A stretch of DNA of 10,655 nt from Nitrospinota bacterium (lineage in GTDB: Bacteria; Nitrospinota; Nitrospinia; SZUA-224). The translations under genes and the position numbers were made by a program. Below, one piece after another: positions 1 to 7,307 of this stretch. The notes under the pieces were generated by a model. That model was not told the origin of the DNA. It saw nothing but the letters and a program-made list of their open reading frames with translations, and searched no databases. Where the stretch lies: the NCBI GenBank assembly GCA_016212345.1, contig JACRGM010000153.1, positions 1 through 10,655 on the forward strand, in the 5' to 3' direction. Each line of letters begins with the position of its first letter. Position 1 is the stretch's first letter.

Positions 1-1
1 T

Positions 2-217
2 GTGCGGATAGTAAGAATGGGGTATGAATTTGAGAGGGCAGAAAATATACATAAGGGATTGATACAAAACAATAGGAAGTTAAGGTTGGAGATAGAGAGT
101 CTTAAATCCCTATCACATATTGAGAGGATAGCAAGAGATAAACTAGGGATGACATTTCCGAATGATGATCAGATCGCTATCATTAAAGAAGAAAGCCTCA
201 TGCTGAATAGAAGATGA
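2..217 (+). CDS. ftsL: Cell division protein FtsL, C-terminal part
   Basis: This is the 3' end of a gene that begins before the window; 71 codons are visible. FtsL is a small bitopic divisome protein that pairs with FtsB through a periplasmic coiled coil and helps activate FtsW-FtsI. The visible part is a charged, leucine/isoleucine-spaced helix (about residues 8-45) followed by the family-typical tail IERIARDKLGMTFP and a short beta-like end (QIAII). The membrane segment expected before the coiled coil is missing, so the in-frame GTG at position 2 is very unlikely to be the true start. The stop overlaps the ftsI start as ATGA, implying translational coupling. The identification rests on the tail motif and position directly before ftsI; sequence conservation in this family is weak. 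Confidence 0.82.
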   Translation: MRIVRMGYEFERAENIHKGLIQNNRKLRLEIESLKSLSHIERIARDKLGMTFPNDDQIAIIKEESLMLNRR

Positions 218-2049
218 CAAAGAAAGAGACAAGAAAGAGAAGAAGGAAGATAGAGATCCGTATATATATTATCCTTATATCTATCTCTGTATGTCTCTTA
301 TCACTTATTATTAGGTTGTATACCCTTCAGATAATGGAACATGATAGGTTATTAGAAAAATCAGAGAGACAGATTAAAAGGATGTTTTATCAGCAATCAG
401 ATAGGAGGGTGATATATGATCGCAATTTCAGGGAATTGGCTATCAACATCAATGTGGATTCTGTTTATGCCAATCCAAAGAGGATCGAGAATCTAACAGA
501 TGCTACCCATATCCTTTCATCTATACTAAATATAGGTAAGGAAGAACTATTGGAGAGATTAAGGAAAGGTAATAATTTTGTATGGGTCAAGAGAAAGATA
601 ACCAGTGATGAAGCAGTAAAGGTGAAAGAGGCAGATATAAAGGGAATAGGATTCTTAAGAGAAAACAAGAGGTTTTACCCGAGGCGTGAATTAGCTGCCA
701 GTGTAATCGGTTTTGTGGGGATGGATGATAATGGTTTGGCAGGGTTGGAGTATTCTTATGATGATTACTTAAGAGAGGAGCGAGGCCAGATAATCCTTGA
801 AAAGGATGCATTAGGCCGGAGGGTCAACTTTACCACGCACCCGGAAAGCCCTGTCCTGTGGACGGAGATGAAGGGTACAAAGATTACGCTTCCCCCAAAA
901 ACCCCACCCAGTGGCCGGGGTGCGGGGTTTACAGAGGGTGAATCTCAATCTCCTTTAAAAGGGTTTGATATTGTCCTGACAATCGATGAAGTAATACAAT
1001 ATATTGCTGAGGAAGAACTTAAAAAGAAGGTGATTGAGACAGATGCAGATAGTGGAGTGATTATTGTGATGGAGCCAGATACAGGGAAGATATTGGCTAT
1101 GGCAGACTACCCTAGTTTTAATCCTAATAGCTTTTATCGATACCAACCCTTTTTATGGCAAAATAGGGCAGTAGGCAATACCTATGAACCTGGTTCCACA
1201 TTTAAGATAATAGTTGCCTCTGCGGCCATAGAGGAGAAGAAGGCGAGTAGTGATGATCTCTTCTTTTGTGGGAATGGAAAGATAAAGGTAGGTGGTATTA
1301 CAATCAGGGATCATAAAAGTTATAACTGGCTGACATTCAAAGAGGTAGTGGGAAAATCAAGTAATGTTGGTGCTATAAATATTGCCCAGCGTTTGGGTGA
1401 GGAGAGGTTTTGTAGTTATATCCTAAAATTTGGCTTTGGTTCAAAGACAGGGATAGGTCTACCAGGTGAGGCAATTGGGATTGTCAGGGAGCCTAGGCTT
1501 TGGTCAAAGGTATCAATAGGTGCCACCGCTATAGGACAGGAGATATCTGTTACCCCAATTCAACTTATTACTGCTATATCGTGTATAGCAAATGGGGGGC
1601 TTCTCATGGAGCCGATGATTGTTGAATCGTTCCGGAGTGATGGCCTTGTAGTTAAGGAATTCTCACCTATGGTCGTTCGAAGGGTAGTGTCAGAGAGGAC
1701 AGCGAGAGAGATGACAGATATCCTAAAATATGTTGTTCAATATGGGACCGGGAGACTTGCTATATTAAAAGGAACTGAGGTAGCAGGTAAGACAGGGACA
1801 GCTCAGAAGATAGATCCTGTGAGCAAGAGATATAGGAAGGATAAATCCCTTGCCTCTTTTGTTGGTTATTTTCCTGCTACTAATCCTAATATCATTATAT
1901 TGGTTATGATTGATGAACCGAAAGGGATATGTTGGGGGGGGGAGGTGGCTGCCCCTGTATTCAGAGAGGTAGGGCGTCGGGTCAGGAGGTATCTTAATAT
2001 TCCCTCGGATTCTAATATGATATATAAAGTTGCAGATAATAACGGTTAA
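214..2049 (+). CDS. ftsI: Septal peptidoglycan transpeptidase FtsI (PBP3-type class B PBP)
   Basis: This 611-aa protein crosslinks septal peptidoglycan as partner of the glycan polymerase FtsW. A basic N-terminus (TKKETRKRRRK) precedes one membrane segment (about residues 16-37). The PBP dimerisation domain follows, with RRVIYDRN (64-71), RRELAASVIGFVG (157-169) and GLEYSYDDYL (177-186). The transpeptidase domain starts near LTID (255-258) and has all three active-site motifs: S328-T-F-K331, S382-S-N384 and K526-T-G528. There is no PASTA domain, so it resembles Gram-negative FtsI rather than SpoVD or PBP2x. The odd part is residues 207-249, a Pro/Gly/Ser-rich stretch of about 43 residues between the two domains where relatives usually have about ten; it is encoded by unusually GC-rich DNA. 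A run of nine G lies at 1934-1942, but the frame is intact. The start overlaps the ftsL stop, and murE follows after 2 bp. Confidence 0.96.
   Translation: MTKKETRKRRRKIEIRIYIILISISVCLLSLIIRLYTLQIMEHDRLLEKSERQIKRMFYQQSDRRVIYDRNFRELAININVDSVYANPKRIENLTDATHILSSILNIGKEELLERLRKGNNFVWVKRKITSDEAVKVKEADIKGIGFLRENKRFYPRRELAASVIGFVGMDDNGLAGLEYSYDDYLREERGQIILEKDALGRRVNFTTHPESPVLWTEMKGTKITLPPKTPPSGRGAGFTEGESQSPLKGFDIVLTIDEVIQYIAEEELKKKVIETDADSGVIIVMEPDTGKILAMADYPSFNPNSFYRYQPFLWQNRAVGNTYEPGSTFKIIVASAAIEEKKASSDDLFFCGNGKIKVGGITIRDHKSYNWLTFKEVVGKSSNVGAINIAQRLGEERFCSYILKFGFGSKTGIGLPGEAIGIVREPRLWSKVSIGATAIGQEISVTPIQLITAISCIANGGLLMEPMIVESFRSDGLVVKEFSPMVVRRVVSERTAREMTDILKYVVQYGTGRLAILKGTEVAGKTGTAQKIDPVSKRYRKDKSLASFVGYFPATNPNIIILVMIDEPKGICWGGEVAAPVFREVGRRVRRYLNIPSDSNMIYKVADNNG
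832..960 (+). repeat. GC-rich in-frame insertion in ftsI, possible palindromic repeat
   Basis: These 129 bases encode FtsI residues 207-249, between GRRVNF and GFDIVLTID. Known class B PBPs connect these points with a short loop. The composition (CCCCC, ACCCCACCC, GGCCGGGG, GCGGGG) contrasts sharply with the AT-rich neighbours. It contains a hairpin: AAACCCC (899-905) pairs with GGGGTTT (924-930), extended inward by ACCC (906-909) pairing with GGGT (918-921) past a GC bulge. The length is a multiple of three and no stop is introduced. I infer a mobile palindromic element tolerated in a surface loop; the exact borders are estimated from the protein family. Confidence 0.55.
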
Positions 2050-2051
2050 AA

Positions 2052-3566
2052 ATGGTTACATTAAATAGTTTACTAAAGGGAGTGGATATAATTGAGATTA
2101 ATCATGAAGTTGATGAGGAGATTACAGAGATTACAGGGATAGCCTATGATTCTCGCAAGGCAGGGGATAGGTCATTATTTATTGCTATCAAGGGTTTTAA
2201 TGTGGATGGACATGATTATATAGATGAGGCTATAAAGAAAGGGGCGGTTGCTATTGTCTCAGAGAGACCTATAAAGGATATTATCCCTAAGACAAAGAAG
2301 ATAATAGGTATTACTGTCTCTGATTCGAGGAGGGCATTAGCAATTATCTCAAACAATTTTTATGAACATCCATCTAGAGAGATGAGGATTGTGGGTATTA
2401 CCGGAACAAATGGGAAGACAACAACCTCTTATCTCATACGCTCTATCTTTGAATCATCAGGTTTTAAGGTTGGTGTTATCGGGACTATATGGTACACCTT
2501 TGGAGATCGCAGACTATCTGCTCCACAGACAACACCGGAATCCCTTGATCTACAAAGGCTGTTTCGTGAGATGGTGGATATAAAAACAGATTATTGTATA
2601 TTAGAGGTCTCTTCTCACTCATTGGAGTTAAATAGGGTCTTTGGTTCAGATTTTGATATCGGTCTCTTTACGAATCTAGGTCATGACCATCTAGATTTCC
2701 ATGAGACCATAGAAGGTTACTTCCGATCAAAGATGAGGCTCTTCTCTGATTACAATCTAAAGAGAGGGGTAGTCAATATTGATGATCAATGGGGTAAGGA
2801 GATAGTAAAGAGGGTATCTATAGATGGGGATTCCACCCAGAGAAATAGAGAGATTATTACCTTTGGTATTAATGGGGGAGATATCCGGGGAGAGGATATC
2901 GAGATATCCAGAGATGGAATCCATTTTGTTGCATCTACCCCTATTGGAAAGACCTCTATAGAGTCCAGATTAATAGGATATCATAATGTCTATAATATCC
3001 TTGCATCAGTGGCAGTGGCTATAAGTCAAGGAATCACCTTAAAACAGATTAGAGAAGGGGTGACTCTTATGGAGGGGGTTCCAGGGAGGTTTGAGTGTCT
3101 TGATGAGGGCCAGAATTTTCTCGTGGTAGTTGATTATGCCCATACTGATGATGCCTTGAGAAATGTAATTATATCAGCTAGGGGATTAACCGATAAGAGG
3201 ATAATTACAATATTCGGATGTGGTGGTAACAGGGATAAGACAAAGCGTCCCCTTATGGGAAAGGTGGCTATTACCCACAGCGATATTACGATAATTACCT
3301 CAGACAATCCAAGAGGGGAAGATCCCCAGAAGATTGTCGAGGATATTGAGAGAGGTATAAAGGGGGTATCTTGGGAGGGGGAATACAATGTAATCCTCGA
3401 TCGACATGAGGCGATAGAGTATGGGATAAATAAGGCGAGGCCTGGTGATATTGTGATTATTGCCGGTAAGGGACATGAGACATACCAGATTATCGGTAAC
3501 ACAATGGTACATTTCGATGATCGTGAGGTTGCACGGGAGGTATTGAGGGGGAAAGTCTTATCTTGA
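2052..3566 (+). CDS. murE: UDP-MurNAc-L-Ala-D-Glu:meso-diaminopimelate ligase MurE
   Basis: This 504-aa cytoplasmic Mur ligase adds meso-diaminopimelate to UDP-MurNAc-L-Ala-D-Glu using ATP. The N-terminal UDP-binding domain has the AYDSRK motif (31-36). The central ATPase has the P-loop GITGTNGKTTT (115-125), TTPESLDL (160-167), EVSSHSLELNR (185-195), NLGHDHLDFH (208-217) and the probable carbamylated lysine K227 in YFRSKMRLF. The C-terminal domain has GCGGNRDKTKRP (389-400), the meso-DAP signature D418-N-P-R421 and AGKGHETYQ (471-479). DNPR is the family's marker for DAP rather than lysine. The usual YAHTPDAL reads YAHTDDAL here (362-369). The start lies 2 bp after the ftsI stop with no clear ribosome-binding site, so coupling to ftsI is likely. 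murF, the usual next gene, is missing. Confidence 0.97.
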   Translation: MVTLNSLLKGVDIIEINHEVDEEITEITGIAYDSRKAGDRSLFIAIKGFNVDGHDYIDEAIKKGAVAIVSERPIKDIIPKTKKIIGITVSDSRRALAIISNNFYEHPSREMRIVGITGTNGKTTTSYLIRSIFESSGFKVGVIGTIWYTFGDRRLSAPQTTPESLDLQRLFREMVDIKTDYCILEVSSHSLELNRVFGSDFDIGLFTNLGHDHLDFHETIEGYFRSKMRLFSDYNLKRGVVNIDDQWGKEIVKRVSIDGDSTQRNREIITFGINGGDIRGEDIEISRDGIHFVASTPIGKTSIESRLIGYHNVYNILASVAVAISQGITLKQIREGVTLMEGVPGRFECLDEGQNFLVVVDYAHTDDALRNVIISARGLTDKRIITIFGCGGNRDKTKRPLMGKVAITHSDITIITSDNPRGEDPQKIVEDIERGIKGVSWEGEYNVILDRHEAIEYGINKARPGDIVIIAGKGHETYQIIGNTMVHFDDREVAREVLRGKVLS

Positions 3567-3688
3567 TAGATTTTCAGATAATAAATTACACAAGGCTAGA
3601 GGGAGAAATCCGAGTAAGGCGTACTGAGTAGTACGCTGTCGAGGATTTCGACTGATAACGCCGTGTAATTTGTTATATGGAAATCTAT
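3566..3688. repeat. 123-nt nested imperfect palindrome between murE and mraY
   Basis: The two outer arms are 26 nt each (3566-3591 and 3663-3688), with 23 of 26 positions complementary; two of the three exceptions would be G-U pairs in RNA. Inside are GAAATCC (3605-3611) against GGATTTC (3643-3649). At the tip GCGTACT (3619-3625) and AGTACGC (3630-3636) enclose the loop GAGT. All arms share a centre near 3627, so the whole piece can fold into one long cruciform or RNA hairpin. The left tip shares its first base with the murE stop codon, and the right tip ends 15 nt before the mraY start. There is no T-run, so it does not look like an intrinsic terminator. The form suits a MITE-like or large palindromic repeat; no coding potential is seen. 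Confidence 0.85.
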
Positions 3689-3703
3689 AGCAGAGAGTTC
3701 GAT

Positions 3704-4795
3704 ATGTTATATTATATACTATATTCATTACATGAGTCATATTCGGTATTCAATGTCTTCAAATATATTACCTTCAGGACAGCTTATGCAGTTCTGACCG
3801 CCTTTCTTATAAGCCTATTTATGGGCCCATGGGTGATAAGAAAGCTGAAGGAATATCAGATAGGTGAAAACATCAGAGAGGATGGCCCAAGGTCCCATAT
3901 TACAAAGACAGGGACACCGACCATGGGTGGGATATTGATCATAATCTCCCTTTTTATTCCTACAATTCTATGGGCAGATATTAAAAATATCTATATCTTA
4001 TTGATTATCTTCTCCACCATTGGTTTTGGACTTATAGGTTTTGCTGATGATTACCTTAAGGTAGCCAGGAAGAGATCTCTGGGATTAGGTGCAAAGGAAA
4101 AGTTTGTTGTCCAGATATCTATAGCCCTCTGTATTGCAATAGTCCTTATATACCTTATCCCTGAAAGGGCCTCTTATGCTACTAAACTTGGGATCCCTTT
4201 CTTTAAAGAGGTGAGGCCAGATATCGGTCTTTTTTATATACCCTTTGTGATGTTGGTGGTTGTAGGGGCATCCAATGCAGTAAATCTGACCGATGGGTTG
4301 GATGGTCTGGCTATTGGTCCAATAATAATTGCTACTGCTGCATATACCGCTATTATCTATGTGAGTGGACATTACAATTTTGCTAATTATCTAGATATAC
4401 AGTATGTAAAAGGAGCTGGTGAAGTTACGATCTTCTGTGGTGCTATTCTAGGGGCAAGTCTAGGATTCCTGTGGTTTAATACCTATCCTGCTCAGATATT
4501 TATGGGAAATGTGGGGTCCCTTGCATTGGGTGGGGCATTGGGTACTATTGCTGTTATCTCAAAGCACGAACTTATCTTAATACTTATAGGTGGACTATTT
4601 GTAATAGAGGCACTATCTGTGATTATGCAGGTGGTCTATTTTAAACTCTCGAAGGGTAGACGTATATTCAGGATGGCACCACTGCATCACCACTTTGAGG
4701 AGAAGGGATGGGAGGAACCCAAGGTGATAGTGAGGTTCTGGATCATAGCCTTAGTATTAGCCTTGTTAGCCTTGAGTACATTGAAATTAAGATGA
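3704..4795 (+). CDS. mraY: Phospho-MurNAc-pentapeptide transferase MraY
   Basis: This 363-aa polytopic enzyme transfers phospho-MurNAc-pentapeptide from UDP to undecaprenyl phosphate, giving lipid I. Family motifs are continuous: GTPTMGG (70-76), FADDYLK with D115-D116 (113-119), NAVNLTDGLDGLA (191-203), FMGNVGSLALGG (266-277) and MAPLHHHFE (324-332). About ten hydrophobic segments are visible. The ATG at 3704 is chosen because MLYYILYSLHESYSVFNVF aligns with the start of E. coli MraY and gives the usual length; AGAGAG at 3692-3697 can serve as ribosome-binding site. An in-frame ATG at 3677 would add nine residues but lies inside the palindrome. Residue 269 is Asn (AAT, 4508-4510), where E. 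coli has Asp267, reported to be essential. It is otherwise intact. Confidence 0.96.
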   Translation: MLYYILYSLHESYSVFNVFKYITFRTAYAVLTAFLISLFMGPWVIRKLKEYQIGENIREDGPRSHITKTGTPTMGGILIIISLFIPTILWADIKNIYILLIIFSTIGFGLIGFADDYLKVARKRSLGLGAKEKFVVQISIALCIAIVLIYLIPERASYATKLGIPFFKEVRPDIGLFYIPFVMLVVVGASNAVNLTDGLDGLAIGPIIIATAAYTAIIYVSGHYNFANYLDIQYVKGAGEVTIFCGAILGASLGFLWFNTYPAQIFMGNVGSLALGGALGTIAVISKHELILILIGGLFVIEALSVIMQVVYFKLSKGRRIFRMAPLHHHFEEKGWEEPKVIVRFWIIALVLALLALSTLKLR

Positions 4796-4833
4796 TTAAA
4801 GGATTATTGGAGAACAGGCATCCTGCCTGTTAA
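4792..4833 (+). other. Possible 13-codon mini-ORF between mraY and murD
   Basis: An ATG overlaps the mraY stop as ATGA and opens a frame of 13 codons, MIKGLLENRHPAC, ending in TAA five bases before the murD ATG. Its last codons are made of the hairpin at 4813-4831. It may be a coupling peptide, the remains of an older murD start cut off by insertion of the hairpin, or chance. There is no evidence of translation beyond the ATGA arrangement. Confidence 0.2.
4813..4831. repeat. Perfect 8-bp hairpin with TCC triloop upstream of murD
   Basis: AACAGGCA (4813-4820) and TGCCTGTT (4824-4831) enclose TCC. It lies between the only good Shine-Dalgarno-like sequence, GGAG (4809-4812), and the murD ATG at 4839. 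When extended, the spacing is 26 nt, far too long; when folded, GGAG sits next to a stem followed by AAAAATT and the start, a workable distance. No T-run follows, so a terminator is unlikely. It may be a copy of a dispersed palindromic repeat. Confidence 0.75.
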
Positions 4834-4838
4834 AAATT

Positions 4839-6185
4839 ATGGATTTCTTAAATAAGGAGATTACAGTTATAGGGCTTGGTAAGAGTGGTATTGCTGCAGC
4901 GAATCTCTTATCTGAAATAGGTTCAATTGTGACAGTAACCGATATAAGGGGTGAAGAGGATCTAGAAGAGAATATAAAAAGACTTAATAAGGGGATAGCT
5001 CTCAGACTCTCTGGACATTCAGAGGAGGATATTTTAGGTGCTGATCTTGTGGTTGTTAGCCCAGGTGTTGATATGAGGATCCCTGTACTTGAGAAGGCAC
5101 GGGGTGCTGGTGTGCATATAATAAGTGAGGTTGAATTGGCATATCTCTTTGCAGAGTCACCCATAATCGCTGTTACCGGAACCAATGGTAAGACAACCAC
5201 TACCTCTATCATAGCTGATATCCTCTTAGAAGGTGGTAAGGAGATAGCCCTTGGTGGGAATATCGGATTTCCCCTTTCAGAAAGGGTATCAGAATGGAGG
5301 GGAAAGGATTTTATAGTAGCTGAGATAAGTAGTTTCCAACTAGAGGGGATAGAGAGGTTCAAACCATATATAGGGGTGATCCTCAATATTACACCTGATC
5401 ACCTTGATAGACATATAGATTTCGATGAATATATAAATCTGAAAAAGAGGATATATATGAACCAGACAGAAGAGGATTATCTTGTACTTAACTATGATGA
5501 TCCGATTACCTACGGTCTCTCCTCTGAGGGTAAGGCAAAGAAGCTCTTGTTCAGTACTGTTGAGGATGTTGAAGAAGGGGTATTTATCAAGGGAGGAGAG
5601 ATGATCATTAGGTTAAATGGAACAGAGCAAAAGATATCCTTTATTAGCGATCTATGGGTTGATACGATCCGCAACATAGATAATATAATAGCTGCAACTG
5701 CTGTTTGTGCGGTATGCGGGATAGATATAGATGCAATACTCCGGGTTATATCCAGATTCAAGGGATTAGAGCACAGGATAGAATTTGTAAGAGAGGTAGA
5801 AGGGATCAAGTTCATCAATGACTCAAAGGCTACTAATGTAGGGGCTGCTATAAGGGCTATTCAGATCTTTGATGATCCGATCCTCCTTATTGCTGGTGGA
5901 AGAGACAAGGAGAGCAACTATTCTCTGTTGAAGGATGTAATAGAGAAAAAGGTAAAGAGGTTGATCCTCTTTGGTGAGGCAAAGGATAAGATAAAATCGG
6001 CTTTAAATGATTTAAAGGAGCTGATAGTAGAGGTGGATAGCCTGAAAGATGCGATATATACTGCCTTTTCAATGGGTCTGCCAGGGGATGTAGTCTTATT
6101 TTCCCCTGCATGTGCCAGTTTTGATATGTTCAGGGACTATAAGGATAGGGGTAATAGTTTTAAGGAGATAGTAAGATGCCTCTAA
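4839..6185 (+). CDS. murD: UDP-MurNAc-L-Ala:D-glutamate ligase MurD
   Basis: This 448-aa cytoplasmic Mur ligase adds D-glutamate to UDP-MurNAc-L-Ala with ATP. The N-terminal Rossmann-like domain shows VIGLGKSGIAAANLL (10-24) and VVVSPGV (71-77). The ATPase has the P-loop VTGTNGKTTTT (112-122), GGNIGFPL (139-146), EISSFQLE (162-169), NITPDHLDRH (183-192) and K202, likely the carbamylated lysine. The C-terminal domain has GLEHRIEFV (309-317), INDSKATN (326-333), AGGRDK (352-357) and SPACASFDMF (422-431). The length is normal. The start gives the usual short lead into the first beta strand. The initiation region is unusual, with a hairpin between GGAG and the ATG. The 3' end overlaps ftsW by 10 nt, in another frame. 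Confidence 0.97.
   Translation: MDFLNKEITVIGLGKSGIAAANLLSEIGSIVTVTDIRGEEDLEENIKRLNKGIALRLSGHSEEDILGADLVVVSPGVDMRIPVLEKARGAGVHIISEVELAYLFAESPIIAVTGTNGKTTTTSIIADILLEGGKEIALGGNIGFPLSERVSEWRGKDFIVAEISSFQLEGIERFKPYIGVILNITPDHLDRHIDFDEYINLKKRIYMNQTEEDYLVLNYDDPITYGLSSEGKAKKLLFSTVEDVEEGVFIKGGEMIIRLNGTEQKISFISDLWVDTIRNIDNIIAATAVCAVCGIDIDAILRVISRFKGLEHRIEFVREVEGIKFINDSKATNVGAAIRAIQIFDDPILLIAGGRDKESNYSLLKDVIEKKVKRLILFGEAKDKIKSALNDLKELIVEVDSLKDAIYTAFSMGLPGDVVLFSPACASFDMFRDYKDRGNSFKEIVRCL
6162..6167 (+). promoter_or_regulatory. Shine-Dalgarno site for ftsW inside murD
   Basis: AAGGAG lies eight bases before the ftsW ATG at 6176 and is embedded in the last codons of murD. It fixes the ftsW start and the 10-nt overlap with murD. 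Confidence 0.8.
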
Positions 6186-7279
6186 AGAAGGGACTTGATC
6201 CAATCGTATTGATTACCACGGTACTCCTTATAGGGATAGGAATTGTGATGATCTATAGCTCTAGTGCCATTATAGCCATGGAAAGATATAATGACCCTTA
6301 TTTCTTCTTGAAGAGGCAGGCGATATGGGTGGCTATGGGAAGTATTTTGATGGTATTGATATTACGATTAGATTACAGGATTATTCGTAAGCTTACCTAT
6401 CCCGCGATATTTATAACAGTAGTACTGTTGATACTCCTCCTTATCCCTCAGTTTAGTAGAGAAATAGGTGGGGCAAGGAGATGGCTCCATCTAGGTCCCA
6501 TCTCCTTTCAGCCATCAGAGTTGGCCAAATCTACATTGATACTCTACATAGCCCATTCATTGGTAAAGAATGGTGACAAATTACAAGACTTTACCTTTGG
6601 GTATCTCCCTAACCTTGCGATACTTGGTCTCTTCTTTTTACTGATATTCTTTCAACCCGACCTTGGAACAGCTCTTATTATTCTAATGGTTGTCTTTACC
6701 CTCTTCTTTGTAGCAGGTGTCCGTTTTTTATATATATTCTTTTCTTTTCTGATGATCATTCCCTTCCTCTGTGTAACTGTGCTAGGGGTTACAGGGGTTA
6801 CCTATCAGAAGATAAGGATATTGGCATTTCTGAATCCCTGGGATGATCCATTGGGCTCAGGATTTCAGATTATCCAATCCTTTCTGGCCCTTGGGAGGGG
6901 AAATATATTAGGACTTGGTATAGGAGAAGGTAAACAGAAGTTGTTCTATCTACCAGAACCTCATACAGATTTTATATTTTCAGTAATTGGGGAGGAGCTA
7001 GGTTTTGTAGGTACTGTTAGTATAATAATACTCTTTGCTATCCTTATCTGGAGGGGGGTCAGGATATCCATTAGGTCTCAGGATCTCTTTGGAACATATC
7101 TCTCTCTTGGGATAACCATGATGATAGGGATTCAGGCTATTATTAATATGGGTGTTGTAGTTGGACTCCTTCCGACAAAGGGTATTCCTCTCCCATTTAT
7201 CAGTTTAGGAGGGTCTTCTCTGATAGTTTCCATGATCAGTATAGGGATGTTGTTGAATATATCTGAGAATGTTGTGTAG
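6176..7279 (+). CDS. ftsW: Septal peptidoglycan glycosyltransferase FtsW (SEDS family)
   Basis: This 367-aa polytopic SEDS protein polymerises lipid II at the septum together with FtsI. Motifs include MIYSSSA (25-31), GGARRWL (98-104), FQPSELAK (111-118), FFQPDLGTA (158-166), LPEPHTDFIFSVIGEELG (259-276) and KGIPLPFISLGGSS (335-348). D265 in the HTDF motif probably corresponds to the Asp reported essential in SEDS polymerases. About ten membrane segments are visible and the length is usual. Assignment to FtsW rather than RodA rests on its place in the dcw cluster between murD and murG. It is translationally coupled to murD through an overlap and has its own good ribosome-binding site. After it comes a 77-bp gap with a hairpin, one of the few breaks in the cluster. 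Confidence 0.95.
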   Translation: MPLKKGLDPIVLITTVLLIGIGIVMIYSSSAIIAMERYNDPYFFLKRQAIWVAMGSILMVLILRLDYRIIRKLTYPAIFITVVLLILLLIPQFSREIGGARRWLHLGPISFQPSELAKSTLILYIAHSLVKNGDKLQDFTFGYLPNLAILGLFFLLIFFQPDLGTALIILMVVFTLFFVAGVRFLYIFFSFLMIIPFLCVTVLGVTGVTYQKIRILAFLNPWDDPLGSGFQIIQSFLALGRGNILGLGIGEGKQKLFYLPEPHTDFIFSVIGEELGFVGTVSIIILFAILIWRGVRISIRSQDLFGTYLSLGITMMIGIQAIINMGVVVGLLPTKGIPLPFISLGGSSLIVSMISIGMLLNISENVV

Positions 7280-7307
7280 AGAAATTATTTTAGATTGTTG
7301 ATTTTGT

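Noticed and set aside
2880..2900. 7-bp stem GATATCC / GGATATC inside murE
   Set aside because: Frequent GAT-ATC codons make such stems likely by chance, the loop is seven bases, and it does not disturb the protein alignment.
3619..3636. Intrinsic terminator at the tip of the murE-mraY palindrome, or at the hairpins 4813-4831 and 7308-7330
   Set aside because: None is followed by a T-run on either strand, and the downstream genes have no evident promoter of their own.
3677..3703. ATG at 3677 as mraY start
   Set aside because: It adds MEIYSREFD ahead of the conserved MraY opening and lies within the right arm of the palindrome; 3704 gives the normal length.
5272..5286. CCCTTTC-A-GAAAGGG palindrome inside murD
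   Set aside because: Only six usable pairs once a loop is allowed, and it sits just after the conserved GNIG motif without added residues; chance is sufficient.
4796..5386. 196-codon open frame on the - strand across the start of murD
   Set aside because: It lies opposite a well-supported murD with full motifs; low-complexity Ser/Pro/Leu composition is typical of antisense frames of AT-rich, purine-biased genes.
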